Source of the DNA: Sphingobacterium litopenaei
Lineage (GTDB): Bacteria; Bacteroidota; Bacteroidia; Sphingobacteriales; Sphingobacteriaceae
Assembly (NCBI RefSeq): GCF_014692495.1
Contig: NZ_JACOIJ010000003.1
Location: forward strand, 159,581 to 223,580
DNA: 64,000 bases
Direction of reading: 5' to 3'
The notes beneath the pieces were generated by a model. It was not told the origin of the DNA and did no database searches. It saw nothing but the letters and a program-made list of their open reading frames with translations. The translations under genes and the position numbers were made by a program. The first letter of the stretch is position 1; every line of letters begins with the position of its first letter. Shown here piece after piece: positions 48,296-56,936 of the stretch.

Positions 48296-50272
48296 ATGAA
48301 TAGTTTTTTCGAACGTAAATACGTTATTCAAGGTATTATCCTTATTATAGCATTGACCCTAATCGCTAGATTATTTTACTTACAGATAATTGACGATTCT
48401 TACTTATTATCAGCCAATAATAACGTCCTACGTAAAGTAATAGAATACCCCGCACGTGGTGTTATCTTAGATCGAAATGGTGAAATTTTAGTACAGAATG
48501 AACCTGTTTATGATTTGATGGTCATTCCTAAGGAAGCCAAAAACATTGATACTGCACTACTTTGTAGATTGATCGATATAGACCGCGAAGGGTTTGATAA
48601 GCGCATGAAAAAAGCGCGTGACCACTCTCCTTACCGAGCTTCCATATTTGAAAAATTAATTCCAAAAGAAACCTTTGCTGTTCTTCAGGAACATATGGAT
48701 AAATTCAACGGTTTTTATACTGTAGATCGTAATATACGTACTTATCCAGATAGCGTTGCTGCGCAATTTTTAGGTTATATTTTAGAAGTCACAGAGAAAG
48801 ATATCGAGCGGTCTAAGGGATTTTATCGCTCGGGTGATTATATAGGCGCTTCAGGAGTTGAACGTTCTTATGAAGAATTATTACGCGGAACGCGAGGTGT
48901 TAAAAACCAAATGGTAGATGCCCTGAATAGGCCTCAAGGTTCGTTCATGGAAGGTAAATATGACACTTTAGCTATTTCGGGAGAAGGTCTTGTTTCTTCA
49001 TTAGACAAAGAATTGCAACTATTAGCTGAAAAACTGATGCGCAATAAATTAGGTTCTGTAGTAGCTATAGAGCCATCTACTGGAGAAATTTTAACTTATG
49101 TAAGTAGTCCGAGTTATAATCCAAATTTAATGGTTGGGCGCGAAAGGGGAAATAACTACATGAAAATGTTGAACGACCCCTACAAACCTATGTTTAACCG
49201 ACCAATTCAAGCATCATATCCTCCTGGTTCTGTATTTAAGGTTGTTGCAGCACTTACAGCCCAACAAGCGGGCGTGATCAATGCACAGACAATTTTCAAT
49301 TGTCCTGGGGGTTATCGTTATGGCCGTAATGCAATAATGCGCTGTACCCACGTAGATGGTCCCACTGATTTAGTAAAGTCAATTCAAAAATCTTGCAACA
49401 CCTATTATGGTTATGTCTATGCACATATGCTCGATAGACGTGGCATGCCGAGCTACAAAGCTTACGATTTATGGCGTGATGGTTTGATGAAATTCGGCTT
49501 AGGTCACCCTCTAGGTATTGATTTACCGGGTGAAAAAGGTGGAAATGTATTCCCTTCGGATTATTACACCAAAAATTTTGGCAGTAACAAATGGACTTCT
49601 AGTTACAACATATCACAATCTATTGGTCAAGGTCAATTAGGGATTACACCTTTGCAAATGGCAAATATTATGGCTATTGTGGCAAATCGAGGATTCTATT
49701 ATCGACCACACTTAATTAAAGGTATTGGCGAAGAAAAAATTGTAAAAAAGGAATTTACAGAAAAAATTTGGGCGGGTGTAGATGCTAAATATTACGAACC
49801 GGTAATTGAGGGAATGAGTCGTGCGGTTTCTTCTGGTACAGCTGCCGCTTCTAAAATTCCCGGTATTGAAATGTGTGGTAAGACCGGTACAGTGCAAAAT
49901 CCTCATGGGGAAAACCACGCGGTATTCTTTGCTTTTGCTCCTCGAGAAAATCCTAAAATAGCTATCGCAGTATTTGTAGAAAATGCAGGATATGGTGGTA
50001 CCTGGGCTGCTCCGATCGCCAGTATGCTGGTAGAAAAATATATCAAGGATACGATTACATTACCAAAATATATCCAAGATCGCGTCATGAATGCTGTTAT
50101 TTTGCCTAAAGTAAAAACCAAGGAAATTAAGCCTACGGTAAAAGAAAAAAAAGATAGCACAAAGAATTCACAAAATAATTCTACTCCAGTAAAACAAGCT
50201 GCAGCACGGGAGAAAAACAACAAAAATTTATTGGTTCACCATAGTCAAATAAGAAGAAACTATGCACAATGA
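48296..50272 (+). CDS. mrdA: Penicillin-binding protein 2 (class B, elongasome transpeptidase)
   Basis: The 658-aa protein has a single TM anchor (residues 9-28), a pedestal dimerisation domain with RNGEILVQNEPVYDLMVIPKE, and a transpeptidase domain. Active-site motifs are Ser312 in YPPGSVFKVV (SxxK), SCN in IQKSCNTYYGY, and Lys529 in CGKTGTVQNPHG. It crosslinks peptidoglycan in the elongasome with RodA. The C-terminal 60 residues are Lys/Thr-rich and low in complexity. Its end overlaps rodA by 11 nt. Confidence 0.97.
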   Translation: MNSFFERKYVIQGIILIIALTLIARLFYLQIIDDSYLLSANNNVLRKVIEYPARGVILDRNGEILVQNEPVYDLMVIPKEAKNIDTALLCRLIDIDREGFDKRMKKARDHSPYRASIFEKLIPKETFAVLQEHMDKFNGFYTVDRNIRTYPDSVAAQFLGYILEVTEKDIERSKGFYRSGDYIGASGVERSYEELLRGTRGVKNQMVDALNRPQGSFMEGKYDTLAISGEGLVSSLDKELQLLAEKLMRNKLGSVVAIEPSTGEILTYVSSPSYNPNLMVGRERGNNYMKMLNDPYKPMFNRPIQASYPPGSVFKVVAALTAQQAGVINAQTIFNCPGGYRYGRNAIMRCTHVDGPTDLVKSIQKSCNTYYGYVYAHMLDRRGMPSYKAYDLWRDGLMKFGLGHPLGIDLPGEKGGNVFPSDYYTKNFGSNKWTSSYNISQSIGQGQLGITPLQMANIMAIVANRGFYYRPHLIKGIGEEKIVKKEFTEKIWAGVDAKYYEPVIEGMSRAVSSGTAAASKIPGIEMCGKTGTVQNPHGENHAVFFAFAPRENPKIAIAVFVENAGYGGTWAAPIASMLVEKYIKDTITLPKYIQDRVMNAVILPKVKTKEIKPTVKEKKDSTKNSQNNSTPVKQAAAREKNNKNLLVHHSQIRRNYAQ

Positions 50273-51533
50273 TAAGAAAGGATTTCTGGGAAAAATTGAT
50301 TGGGTGACTATTTGTTTGTGGTTGCTATTATGTCTTATTGGCTGGTTCAACATTCATGCTGCTGTATATGACCCTGAAAATCCAGGATTATTCAGTATGG
50401 CTACCAATTATGGCAAACAGTCAATTTATATCTTTACTGCTCTAATAATTGGCTTCAGTATACTTATCATAGACCAACGATTTTTTATTTCTGCGACTCC
50501 GTTTATCTATGTGGTCGTAACATTGCTACTCGTAGCAGTATTGGTTGTGGGACGAAATGTCGGAGGTAATCAAGCTTGGATACCTATCGGAAGTTTCCGC
50601 TTACAACCTTCTGAATTCGGAAAATTAGCGACCTGTCTCCTCTTAGCTTATTTTCTAAATACCCAGACTAACAAAGTCCCAACAATGAAGGGTTTAGTTA
50701 TAGGTGCTTGTATCGTGCTTTTTCCAGTTTTTTTGGTTATGTTACAACCCGATACAGGTTCTGCTCTAGCCTTCTTTTCCCTAATATTTGTATTTTACCG
50801 TGAAGGATTTGTAGGAACGAAACTGCTTATATTTGGTGGTTTAGCTATACTCTTGTTCGTTTTAGCCTTATTGGTAAATCAGTGGATTTTAATTGGTCTA
50901 ATCGCTGCTGTCTGTGTTGTATTTATATTTTTACTCGGTAAGAAAAGAAAGTATTTAATCGATATAGGAGTAATTTTCGCTGTTGCTAGTGTATACGTGT
51001 TAAGTGTTGACTTTGCTTATGAAAATGTTTTACAATCGCACCAAAGAAATCGTATTGATATTATATTAGGCAAAATGGATGACCCGAAAGGTCAGGGTTA
51101 TAATCTTAACCAATCCAAAATTGCTATTGGTTCAGGAAAATTATTTGGAAAAGGATATTTACAAGGGACACAAACGAAATACAATTTCGTTCCAGAACAA
51201 AGTACGGATTTTATCTTTTGTACAGTTGGTGAGGAATGGGGATTCGTTGGTTGTTTAACTTTGATAGGTATCTATATTTTCTTGCTTTTGCGTATCATTC
51301 ATATTGCTGAAAGGCAACGCACCACTTTTGCGCGAGTTTATGCTTACGGAGTGGCTTCTATCCTATTTTTCCACTTCTTTATCAATATTGGAATGACAAT
51401 AGGGATTGTACCTGTTATTGGAATTCCATTACCATTTATTAGTTACGGTGGCTCCTCATTATGGAGTTTTACAATATTATTGTTTATTCTATTGAAATTC
51501 GATTCTACACGAAAAGGACTTTCACCGAATTAG
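50262..51533 (+). CDS. rodA: Peptidoglycan glycosyltransferase RodA (SEDS family)
   Basis: The 423-aa multi-pass protein has SEDS motifs GNQAWIPIGSFRLQPSEFGK, VMLQPDTGSALAFF (Asp of the DTGS catalytic site), EQSTDFIFCTVGEEWGFVG, and the C-terminal PVIGIPLPFISYGGSSLW. It polymerises lipid II into glycan strands, paired with PBP2. It has roughly ten TM helices plus an inserted hydrophobic stretch near residues 180-250. The stop lies 3 nt from the convergent yigZ stop, with no hairpin between. Confidence 0.96.
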   Translation: MHNDKKGFLGKIDWVTICLWLLLCLIGWFNIHAAVYDPENPGLFSMATNYGKQSIYIFTALIIGFSILIIDQRFFISATPFIYVVVTLLLVAVLVVGRNVGGNQAWIPIGSFRLQPSEFGKLATCLLLAYFLNTQTNKVPTMKGLVIGACIVLFPVFLVMLQPDTGSALAFFSLIFVFYREGFVGTKLLIFGGLAILLFVLALLVNQWILIGLIAAVCVVFIFLLGKKRKYLIDIGVIFAVASVYVLSVDFAYENVLQSHQRNRIDIILGKMDDPKGQGYNLNQSKIAIGSGKLFGKGYLQGTQTKYNFVPEQSTDFIFCTVGEEWGFVGCLTLIGIYIFLLLRIIHIAERQRTTFARVYAYGVASILFFHFFINIGMTIGIVPVIGIPLPFISYGGSSLWSFTILLFILLKFDSTRKGLSPN

Positions 51534-51536
51534 TAT

Positions 51537-52154
51537 TTAAAGCGTTCGCAAATACGTAATGCGAGCGCCTTCGACCTTTTCCATTTTCTGCATAAAAGTA
51601 TTAACCTGCATTTTGCGCATTTCTACAGTCATAACACAAGCATTATCAAATTGTTGGTCCAAAACAGTAATATTTTCATCCTTGATGACACGCATCACAT
51701 CATTCATAGCCAAATACTCAAAGTCAATTTGATACACATCATTGACTGTTTTTTCTACGACAACTGCATTAGCTAAAGCTTCTTGGGTTGCTGTTTTGTA
51801 AGCATTAATTAAACCAGGAACTCCAAGTAAAGTACCTCCAAAATATCTTACAACTACAACCAAAATATTTGTAACGTCTTTGGAAAGTAAGGCATTCAAA
51901 ATAGGTCTTCCCGCAGTTCCAGATGGTTCTCCATCATCGTTCACTCGAAAAACTGTTCGATCTGGCGACAAACGATACGCCCAACAGTGATGTCGCGCTT
52001 TTGGATGCAACGACTTTAGCTCTCCTATAATTTCCTTAAGCTTATTTTCATCCTTAAAAGGATAGGCATAAGCAATAAACTTACTTCCCTTGTCTCGAAA
52101 TATACCTTCGGCAGGTTCTTCAATAGTAAAGTACGTATCTTCAAATAAACTCAC
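51537..52154 (-). CDS. YigZ/IMPACT family protein
   Basis: The 205-aa product has the UPF0029 (IMPACT N-terminal) domain: KGSKFIAYAYPFKDENKLKEII, ARHHCWAYRLSP, NDDGEPSGTAGRPILNAL and VVVVRYFGGTLLGVPGLINAY, followed by a DUF1949-like C-terminal half. The family is linked to ribosome and translation quality control in eukaryotes (IMPACT); the bacterial role is not established. It overlaps the EamA transporter gene by 4 nt and should be co-transcribed with it. Confidence 0.93.
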   Translation of the reverse strand: MSLFEDTYFTIEEPAEGIFRDKGSKFIAYAYPFKDENKLKEIIGELKSLHPKARHHCWAYRLSPDRTVFRVNDDGEPSGTAGRPILNALLSKDVTNILVVVVRYFGGTLLGVPGLINAYKTATQEALANAVVVEKTVNDVYQIDFEYLAMNDVMRVIKDENITVLDQQFDNACVMTVEMRKMQVNTFMQKMEKVEGARITYLRTL

Positions 52155-53008
52155 AGGTATGCAATTAAAAGTATTGACACTACAGCCAGCACTAAACCTA
52201 TTTTGTTCGTTAAGCTGAGTTTTTCATTAAACAGAAATACTCCCACCAAACTTCCCAAGACTATTACTCCAACATTCATCGCTGTAAAAACTATAGATGG
52301 ATTATCAGCTATTGCGCGATGGGCTTTCATGTAATAATAAATATTTGCAAAGTTAAATAAACCTAATATTAATCCCCAGACAATTGCTGATTTGTCCAAA
52401 CGTTTTTTTTGTATTCCTACTCGATACAATAATATCAAAAACGCAAAAATCATTGCTCCTACAAATACGATAAACATAGATGTCGTGTAAGGAATATCAC
52501 TATACAAGGCAATTTGTTTGAATAGAATATCAATAAATCCCATTCCTACGAATACTATAATAGGATACACTGAGTTTTTTCTAGTTCGCCTATTCTGCGC
52601 CTTACCCCAACTGACCGAACAAGCAACAGCTATTAATCCTACCGCAATTCCTATGAGTTTGTTAACTTTTAAAACTTCATTAAAAATCACAAAAGATGCA
52701 ATTAACGGTATAAATAAAGACATGCGTTGTGCCACATCTGTCTTTACTATGCCACTATATTTCACTGCTAGTGCAATAAATATAAATAAGGATGGTAAAA
52801 GAAAAGTTAAAGGAATATAAAACTGATAGGGAAGTGAATTCCATCGCAAACCTTGCAAATGGGGCTGTAATAATAAATATGTCAGGACTACTGTAGTGGG
52901 GTAATTCCAGAGTACTAATTGTTGTACATTGACCTGCTTTTGCCTCGCCAATTTGATTAACACCCCTACCAATACACTACAGCAAACACTTATTAATACA
53001 TATATCAT
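52151..53008 (-). CDS. EamA/DMT family transporter
   Basis: The 285-aa protein has ten predicted TM helices in two repeats, ending with the typical LGSLVGVFLFNEKLSLTNKIGLVLAVVSILLIAYL, where NEK is the EamA hallmark. The first repeat contains ASFVIFNEVLKVNKLIGIAVGLIAV, the same motif. Such proteins export metabolites or amino acids; the substrate is unknown. The start is at the edge of the AT-rich gap before the aromatic operon, and translation of yigZ is coupled to it. Confidence 0.9.
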   Translation of the reverse strand: MIYVLISVCCSVLVGVLIKLARQKQVNVQQLVLWNYPTTVVLTYLLLQPHLQGLRWNSLPYQFYIPLTFLLPSLFIFIALAVKYSGIVKTDVAQRMSLFIPLIASFVIFNEVLKVNKLIGIAVGLIAVACSVSWGKAQNRRTRKNSVYPIIVFVGMGFIDILFKQIALYSDIPYTTSMFIVFVGAMIFAFLILLYRVGIQKKRLDKSAIVWGLILGLFNFANIYYYMKAHRAIADNPSIVFTAMNVGVIVLGSLVGVFLFNEKLSLTNKIGLVLAVVSILLIAYL

Positions 53009-53347
53009 AAACTACTTTTTGTTAAGAACACAATATTATTAAATATATTTCAATTATAAAACCACTCATAAAAGCATCAAACAACACTAAAATTTATATG
53101 TTTTTTATAAATTTTACATATCAAAAAACACACATAAAAAACATTATTTTTTATTAAAAATTTCTTCATAATTTTAAACAATAAAAAAAGCCAAAAGCAG
53201 CCTTATTGAAGAATAAACAAATTTTTTAGATTTTCTAACCTTAAAAACACCTTGTTTTAACACTAAAATTCACAAGAAAATACCGTATATTTTTACCACA
53301 TTTTTAAGCTAAAAATTGATCAAAAAAATATTTTTTTTTACAAATAT
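53009..53347. other. Very AT-rich gap upstream of the aromatic operon promoter
   Basis: About 340 bp with long A and T runs separate the EamA gene from the operon promoter. I find no ORF, RNA or strong hairpin in it. It must hold the minus-strand promoter of the transporter and could bind a nucleoid protein or upstream activator (speculation). Confidence 0.5.
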
Positions 53348-53378
53348 TTTGGAATTAAAAAATATTGGTATACCTTTG
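53348..53378 (+). promoter_or_regulatory. Promoter of the aromatic amino acid operon
   Basis: TTTG at 53348-53351 and TACCTTTG (TAnnTTTG) at 53371-53378 have a 19-nt spacer, an exact match to the Bacteroidetes consensus. The predicted start near 53385 lies about 11 nt before the leader ORF. Confidence 0.85.
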
Positions 53379-53395
53379 GATTATCAAAACGAGAA

Positions 53396-53461
53396 ATGAA
53401 AAACTTTAACACATATAATTTCTACTACTTCTTTTATTTTAGCAATAAAGGACGGGACTAA
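53396..53461 (+). CDS. Phe/Tyr-rich attenuator leader peptide (21 aa)
   Basis: ATG at 53396 and TAA at 53459-53461 enclose 21 codons. Five are Phe (residues 4, 9, 12, 13, 15) and four are Tyr (7, 10, 11, 14), including the run FYYFFYF at residues 9-15; the C-terminus is SNKGRD. Both codons of each amino acid are used. The ORF lies directly between the operon promoter and a terminator in front of pheA, so it fits a control peptide that senses charged tRNA-Phe and tRNA-Tyr by ribosome stalling. It is too short for ordinary gene finding. I recognise no database entry. Nine aromatic residues out of 21 is not expected by chance even in AT-rich DNA. Confidence 0.85.
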   Translation: MKNFNTYNFYYFFYFSNKGRD

Positions 53462-53522
53462 TTATAGTGTTGAGTTAAGAAGATAAATACTAAAGTCCCG
53501 GTTTGAAACTGGGACTTTTTTT
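53453..53522 (+). promoter_or_regulatory. Transcription attenuator of the aromatic operon (antiterminator plus terminator)
   Basis: The terminator is AAAGTCCCGGTT / AACTGGGACTTT (53492-53503, 53507-53518), a 12-bp stem with one G-T pair and loop TGA, followed by T's to 53522. The antiterminator strand CGGGACT (53453-53459), in the last codons of the leader ORF, is exactly complementary to AGTCCCG (53494-53500), the core of the terminator's 5' arm. A ribosome stalled in the Phe/Tyr run would leave CGGGACT free and block the terminator. A ribosome at the leader stop codon would cover it and allow termination. pheA starts 17 nt after the T tract. Confidence 0.85.
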
Positions 53523-53539
53523 GTGAACATAAAAACGAC

Positions 53540-54364
53540 ATGAGTATAAAAATTGCAATTCAAGGTGTAAAAGCATCATTCCACGAAGAAGCTGCTTACA
53601 AATATTTCGGTCAGGATATCGAAACTATTGAATGTGGTTCTTTCAAACAAACCTGCGAAATGCTTAAACAAGGCAAAGCAGACTATGTAGTGATGGCAAT
53701 TGAAAATTCTATCGCAGGAAGTATTTTACCGAATTACAATCTACTAAGAGATTACAGATTCCATATTATTGGAGAAGTACACTTAAATATTCAGCAAAAT
53801 CTATTGGCTTTACCAGGTGTAAAATTGAGTGATATTCAATTTGTAGAATCCCACCCCATTGCCATTCGTCAATGTGATGAATTCTTAGGAGAGCATCCAG
53901 AATGGACGATCAAAGAAGGTATGGATACTGCAGGTTGTGCCAAGAAAATTGCAGATGAGAAGCTGACACATACTGCAGCAGTAGCAAGTGAATATGCAGC
54001 GAAGATTTATGGTCTGAATATTTTAGAAAAACGTATTGAGACACACAAAAAGAACGCAACACGTTTCTTAATATTAGCAAACGAAGTCGTAGAGCAAAAA
54101 GGTGCTAATAAAGCTTCTTTATCTTTCCAAACTGGTAATGCGGTAGGTTCTTTAGCAGCAGTATTGCAATGTTTTGCTGAACAAAATGTTAATCTGAGTA
54201 AAATACAATCTATGCCCGTAGTTGGACGTCGAAATGAATATGATTTCTATGTAGATGTAGAATGGAAAAAGCAATCAGACTACGATGCCGCTATTCGCAA
54301 AGTCTTGAAACATACGGTAAATTTCAGCATCATGGGCGAATACATCAAAAACGAAAAAGTATAA
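53540..54364 (+). CDS. pheA: Prephenate dehydratase (monofunctional, with ACT domain)
   Basis: The 274-aa product lacks a chorismate mutase domain. The dehydratase part (1-180) starts KIAIQGVKASFHEEAAYKYFG and includes VMAIENSIAGSI and the catalytic TRF motif in NATRFLILAN. The ACT domain (about 195-274) has GSLAAVLQCFAEQNVNLSKIQSMPV, where the usual ESRP reads KIQSMP. It converts prephenate to phenylpyruvate, the committed phenylalanine step, with expected Phe feedback through ACT. It is the first structural gene after the attenuator. Confidence 0.95.
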   Translation: MSIKIAIQGVKASFHEEAAYKYFGQDIETIECGSFKQTCEMLKQGKADYVVMAIENSIAGSILPNYNLLRDYRFHIIGEVHLNIQQNLLALPGVKLSDIQFVESHPIAIRQCDEFLGEHPEWTIKEGMDTAGCAKKIADEKLTHTAAVASEYAAKIYGLNILEKRIETHKKNATRFLILANEVVEQKGANKASLSFQTGNAVGSLAAVLQCFAEQNVNLSKIQSMPVVGRRNEYDFYVDVEWKKQSDYDAAIRKVLKHTVNFSIMGEYIKNEKV

Positions 54365-54418
54365 CACAAACATAAAGAGTTACTAATCAAATTGTAAATA
54401 AAAAAATTCAAATAAAAA

Positions 54419-55531
54419 ATGAAACATTCTTTAGACATCCTTCCTTTAAGTTCTTGGATAGATACAAACGGTAAACCATTAATCATTGCTGGACCTTGTA
54501 GTGCTGAAACAGAAGAGCAATTAGTTTCTACAGCACACTTGTTAGCAAATACAGGTAAAGTAAACGTATTGCGTGCTGGTATTTGGAAACCACGTACTCG
54601 TCCAGGAGAATTCGAAGGTATTGGTAGCATTGGTTTAGAATGGTTAAAACGTGCTAAAGAAGAAACAGGATTATTGACAGCAACTGAAGTTGCAACAGCG
54701 CAACACGTGAAAGAAGCTTTGGCTGCTGGTGTAGACGTGCTTTGGGTAGGAGCACGTTCTACAGCTAATCCGTTCACTGTGCAAGAAATTGCGGATGCTA
54801 TTCAAGAATCTGGTGTTGATATTCCGGTATTAATCAAAAACCCAGTTAACCCTGATTTATCATTATGGTTAGGTGCTATTGAGCGTATCAACCGTGCTGG
54901 TATCAAAAAAATTGGTGCTATCCACCGTGGTTTCTCATCATACGAAAAAACTGCTTTCCGTAATGAGCCAATGTGGGATTTAGCGATTCAATTGAAAACT
55001 ATTGCTCCTGAATTACCTTTAATCAATGACCCAAGCCACATTTGTGGTAACCGCGAGTTGATTCCTTACGTAACTCAAAAAGCATTGGATATGGATATGC
55101 AAGGTTTGATTATCGAATCACATATCGACCCTTCAGTAGCTTGGACGGATGCAAAACAACAAGTTACACCAGCTGCTTTAGCAGATTTATTGGATAGCGT
55201 TAATGTACGTAAAGCTGAATCTAACAACCCTGCGTTCGAAGATAAATTAGCAGAATTGCGTCAGCAAATCGATAAATTGGATGACCAAATTCTTAAAACT
55301 ATCGGTGACCGTATGAAAATCGCGGAGAAAATCGGTGAGTACAAACGTGATAATAATGTAACTATTTTACAAGTTTCGCGTTGGGATGAAATCGTTCAAA
55401 AACGTGTTCAATTAGCAAAAGCATTGAACTTGGGCGAAGACTTTACAGTGAAATACTTAGAATTATTGCACAACGAATCTATTCGCAAGCAAAATGAGAT
55501 TATGAACGTAAAAACAACTGCGGAGGCATAA
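54419..55531 (+). CDS. Bifunctional DAHP synthase / chorismate mutase
   Basis: The 370-aa protein fuses a type I-beta-like DAHP synthase (residues 1-265: IIAGPCSAETEEQL, LRAGIWKPRTRPGEFEG, GARSTANPF, KNPVNPDLSLWLGA, DPSHICGNREL) to a C-terminal AroQ chorismate mutase (about 275-365: LAELRQQIDKLDDQILKTIGDRMKIAEKIGEYK). It thus catalyses the first shikimate-pathway step and the first step from chorismate to Phe/Tyr. The fused mutase probably also acts as a sensor for prephenate or chorismate inhibition, as in related fusions. It supplies the mutase missing from pheA. The stop overlaps the aroA start by one base (TAATG). Confidence 0.95.
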   Translation: MKHSLDILPLSSWIDTNGKPLIIAGPCSAETEEQLVSTAHLLANTGKVNVLRAGIWKPRTRPGEFEGIGSIGLEWLKRAKEETGLLTATEVATAQHVKEALAAGVDVLWVGARSTANPFTVQEIADAIQESGVDIPVLIKNPVNPDLSLWLGAIERINRAGIKKIGAIHRGFSSYEKTAFRNEPMWDLAIQLKTIAPELPLINDPSHICGNRELIPYVTQKALDMDMQGLIIESHIDPSVAWTDAKQQVTPAALADLLDSVNVRKAESNNPAFEDKLAELRQQIDKLDDQILKTIGDRMKIAEKIGEYKRDNNVTILQVSRWDEIVQKRVQLAKALNLGEDFTVKYLELLHNESIRKQNEIMNVKTTAEA

Positions 55532-56781
55532 TGAGTAACAAAAGCATTAAGCTATCTCATTCAACAAAAAAATTAAGTGGCACGGTTCAACTAACTGGCT
55601 CCAAGTCAGAGAGCAACCGTGCTCTTATTATACAAGCGCTTAGCAAAGGAAAAATTACGATTGAAAACCTTTCTGAAGCTGATGACACCGTATTGTTAAC
55701 CAAAGCCATTAAAGACGCTAACTTAGCAGGCGAAGGTCAAAAAACAATTGATATCGGTCCAGCAGGAACGGCAATGCGTTTTATGACATCATACTTGAAT
55801 CTGATTCCTGGTGATTTTATCTTGACAGGAACGGAACGTATGCAACAGCGTCCTATCGGAATTTTGGTTGATGCGTTGAAAACTATCGGTGCGGACGTGC
55901 ATTATGTCAAAAAAGCGGGCTTCCCTCCTTTGCATATTGAAGGTAAATTATTCCAAGGCAAAGACAAGGTTTCTATCAAAGGCGATGTAAGTAGTCAATA
56001 TATCTCTTCACTCCTTTTGATAGCTTCATCCTTGAAAAAAGGCTTGACTATTGAGATTGAAGGTGAATTGACCTCGCGCCCTTATGTGACAATGACTTTG
56101 AATATGTTGGCTGAAGCAGGAATTCAACATACTTGGGAAGGCAATAATATTCAGATTCTTCCACAAGAAGCAAAGGAAGCGACGATTTATGTAGAACCAG
56201 ATTGGAGCGCAGCTTCGTACTGGTATGCGATGGTGGCTTTAGCTGAAGAAGGAGAAATTAGACTTCCAGGTTTAAAGAAAAATAGCCTTCAAGGCGATAT
56301 TGCGATTGCTGAAATCATGACACATTTTGGCGTAAAAACGACTTTTGAAGAAAAAGGAATTTTATTGCAAAAATCAGATGCAAAATCAGATAAAACGTTA
56401 TTTGATTTTAAAGAATGTCCTGATTTGGCACAAACAGTAGTCGTAGTTGCGGCAGCATTAAAACGTAATGTATCTTTTACTGGTTTAGAAACTTTAAAAA
56501 TCAAAGAAACAGACCGTATTACTGCTTTACAAAATGAAATTGGCAAATTTGGCGCTACATTGACAGAAGATAATGAAATTTATCATTTGAATTCAGATAA
56601 TGTAAAAGAACCAGAAGCTATTTCTATTGCGACTTACGAAGACCACCGTATGGCAATGGCTTTTGCACCTTTGGCTTTAGTTTTCAATGAAATCCAAATT
56701 GAAGAACCACATGTTGTTGAGAAATCATATCCGATGTATTGGGAACATTTAACAGCACAAAGTTTTTCGATAGCAGAATAA
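55531..56781 (+). CDS. aroA: 3-phosphoshikimate 1-carboxyvinyltransferase (EPSP synthase)
   Basis: The 416-aa product has the EPSP synthase fold. Motifs are LTGSKSESNRALIIQAL (substrate-binding Lys/Ser/Arg), DIGPAGTAMRFMTSYL (the LNAGTAMR-equivalent region, here GPAGTAMR), RPIGILVDALKTIGA, SSQYISSLLLIA, and LKIKETDRITALQNEIGKFGA, with EDHRMAMAFAPLAL near the end. It joins shikimate-3-phosphate and PEP. The Pro-Ala-Gly-Thr-Ala segment replaces the usual Asn-Ala-Gly-Thr-Ala. It is coupled to the upstream gene. Confidence 0.95.
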   Translation: MSNKSIKLSHSTKKLSGTVQLTGSKSESNRALIIQALSKGKITIENLSEADDTVLLTKAIKDANLAGEGQKTIDIGPAGTAMRFMTSYLNLIPGDFILTGTERMQQRPIGILVDALKTIGADVHYVKKAGFPPLHIEGKLFQGKDKVSIKGDVSSQYISSLLLIASSLKKGLTIEIEGELTSRPYVTMTLNMLAEAGIQHTWEGNNIQILPQEAKEATIYVEPDWSAASYWYAMVALAEEGEIRLPGLKKNSLQGDIAIAEIMTHFGVKTTFEEKGILLQKSDAKSDKTLFDFKECPDLAQTVVVVAAALKRNVSFTGLETLKIKETDRITALQNEIGKFGATLTEDNEIYHLNSDNVKEPEAISIATYEDHRMAMAFAPLALVFNEIQIEEPHVVEKSYPMYWEHLTAQSFSIAE

Positions 56782-56811
56782 AAACATTATAACTTCATTC
56801 CGAATTTAAAA

Positions 56812-56881
56812 TCGTCATTTCGAATGAAGTGTAACGTAATGAGAAATCTTAAAAGAGATTTCTCCTAGCGTCCGAATGACA
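56812..56881. repeat. REP-like palindromic intergenic repeat
   Basis: An imperfect palindrome starts GTCATTTCGAATGAAG and ends CGTCCGAATGAC. It has an inner stem GAGAAATCT / AGATTTCTC (56841-56849, 56856-56864). Elements with this GTCATTTCGA...GAGAAATCT...TTTCTC...GAATGAC pattern are scattered in intergenic regions of many Bacteroidetes. I see only one copy in this window. It lies inside the aroA-aroC gap. Confidence 0.75.
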
Positions 56882-56936
56882 GGATATAAAATTATTAGTG
56901 AGCAAATAAGTATATTTACGCTACTAAAATCAAATT

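Noticed and set aside
53009..53347. Possible AT-rich replication origin or phage attachment region
   Set aside because: No DnaA boxes, ordered repeats, tRNA or integrase nearby; it looks like ordinary AT-rich promoter-flanking DNA.
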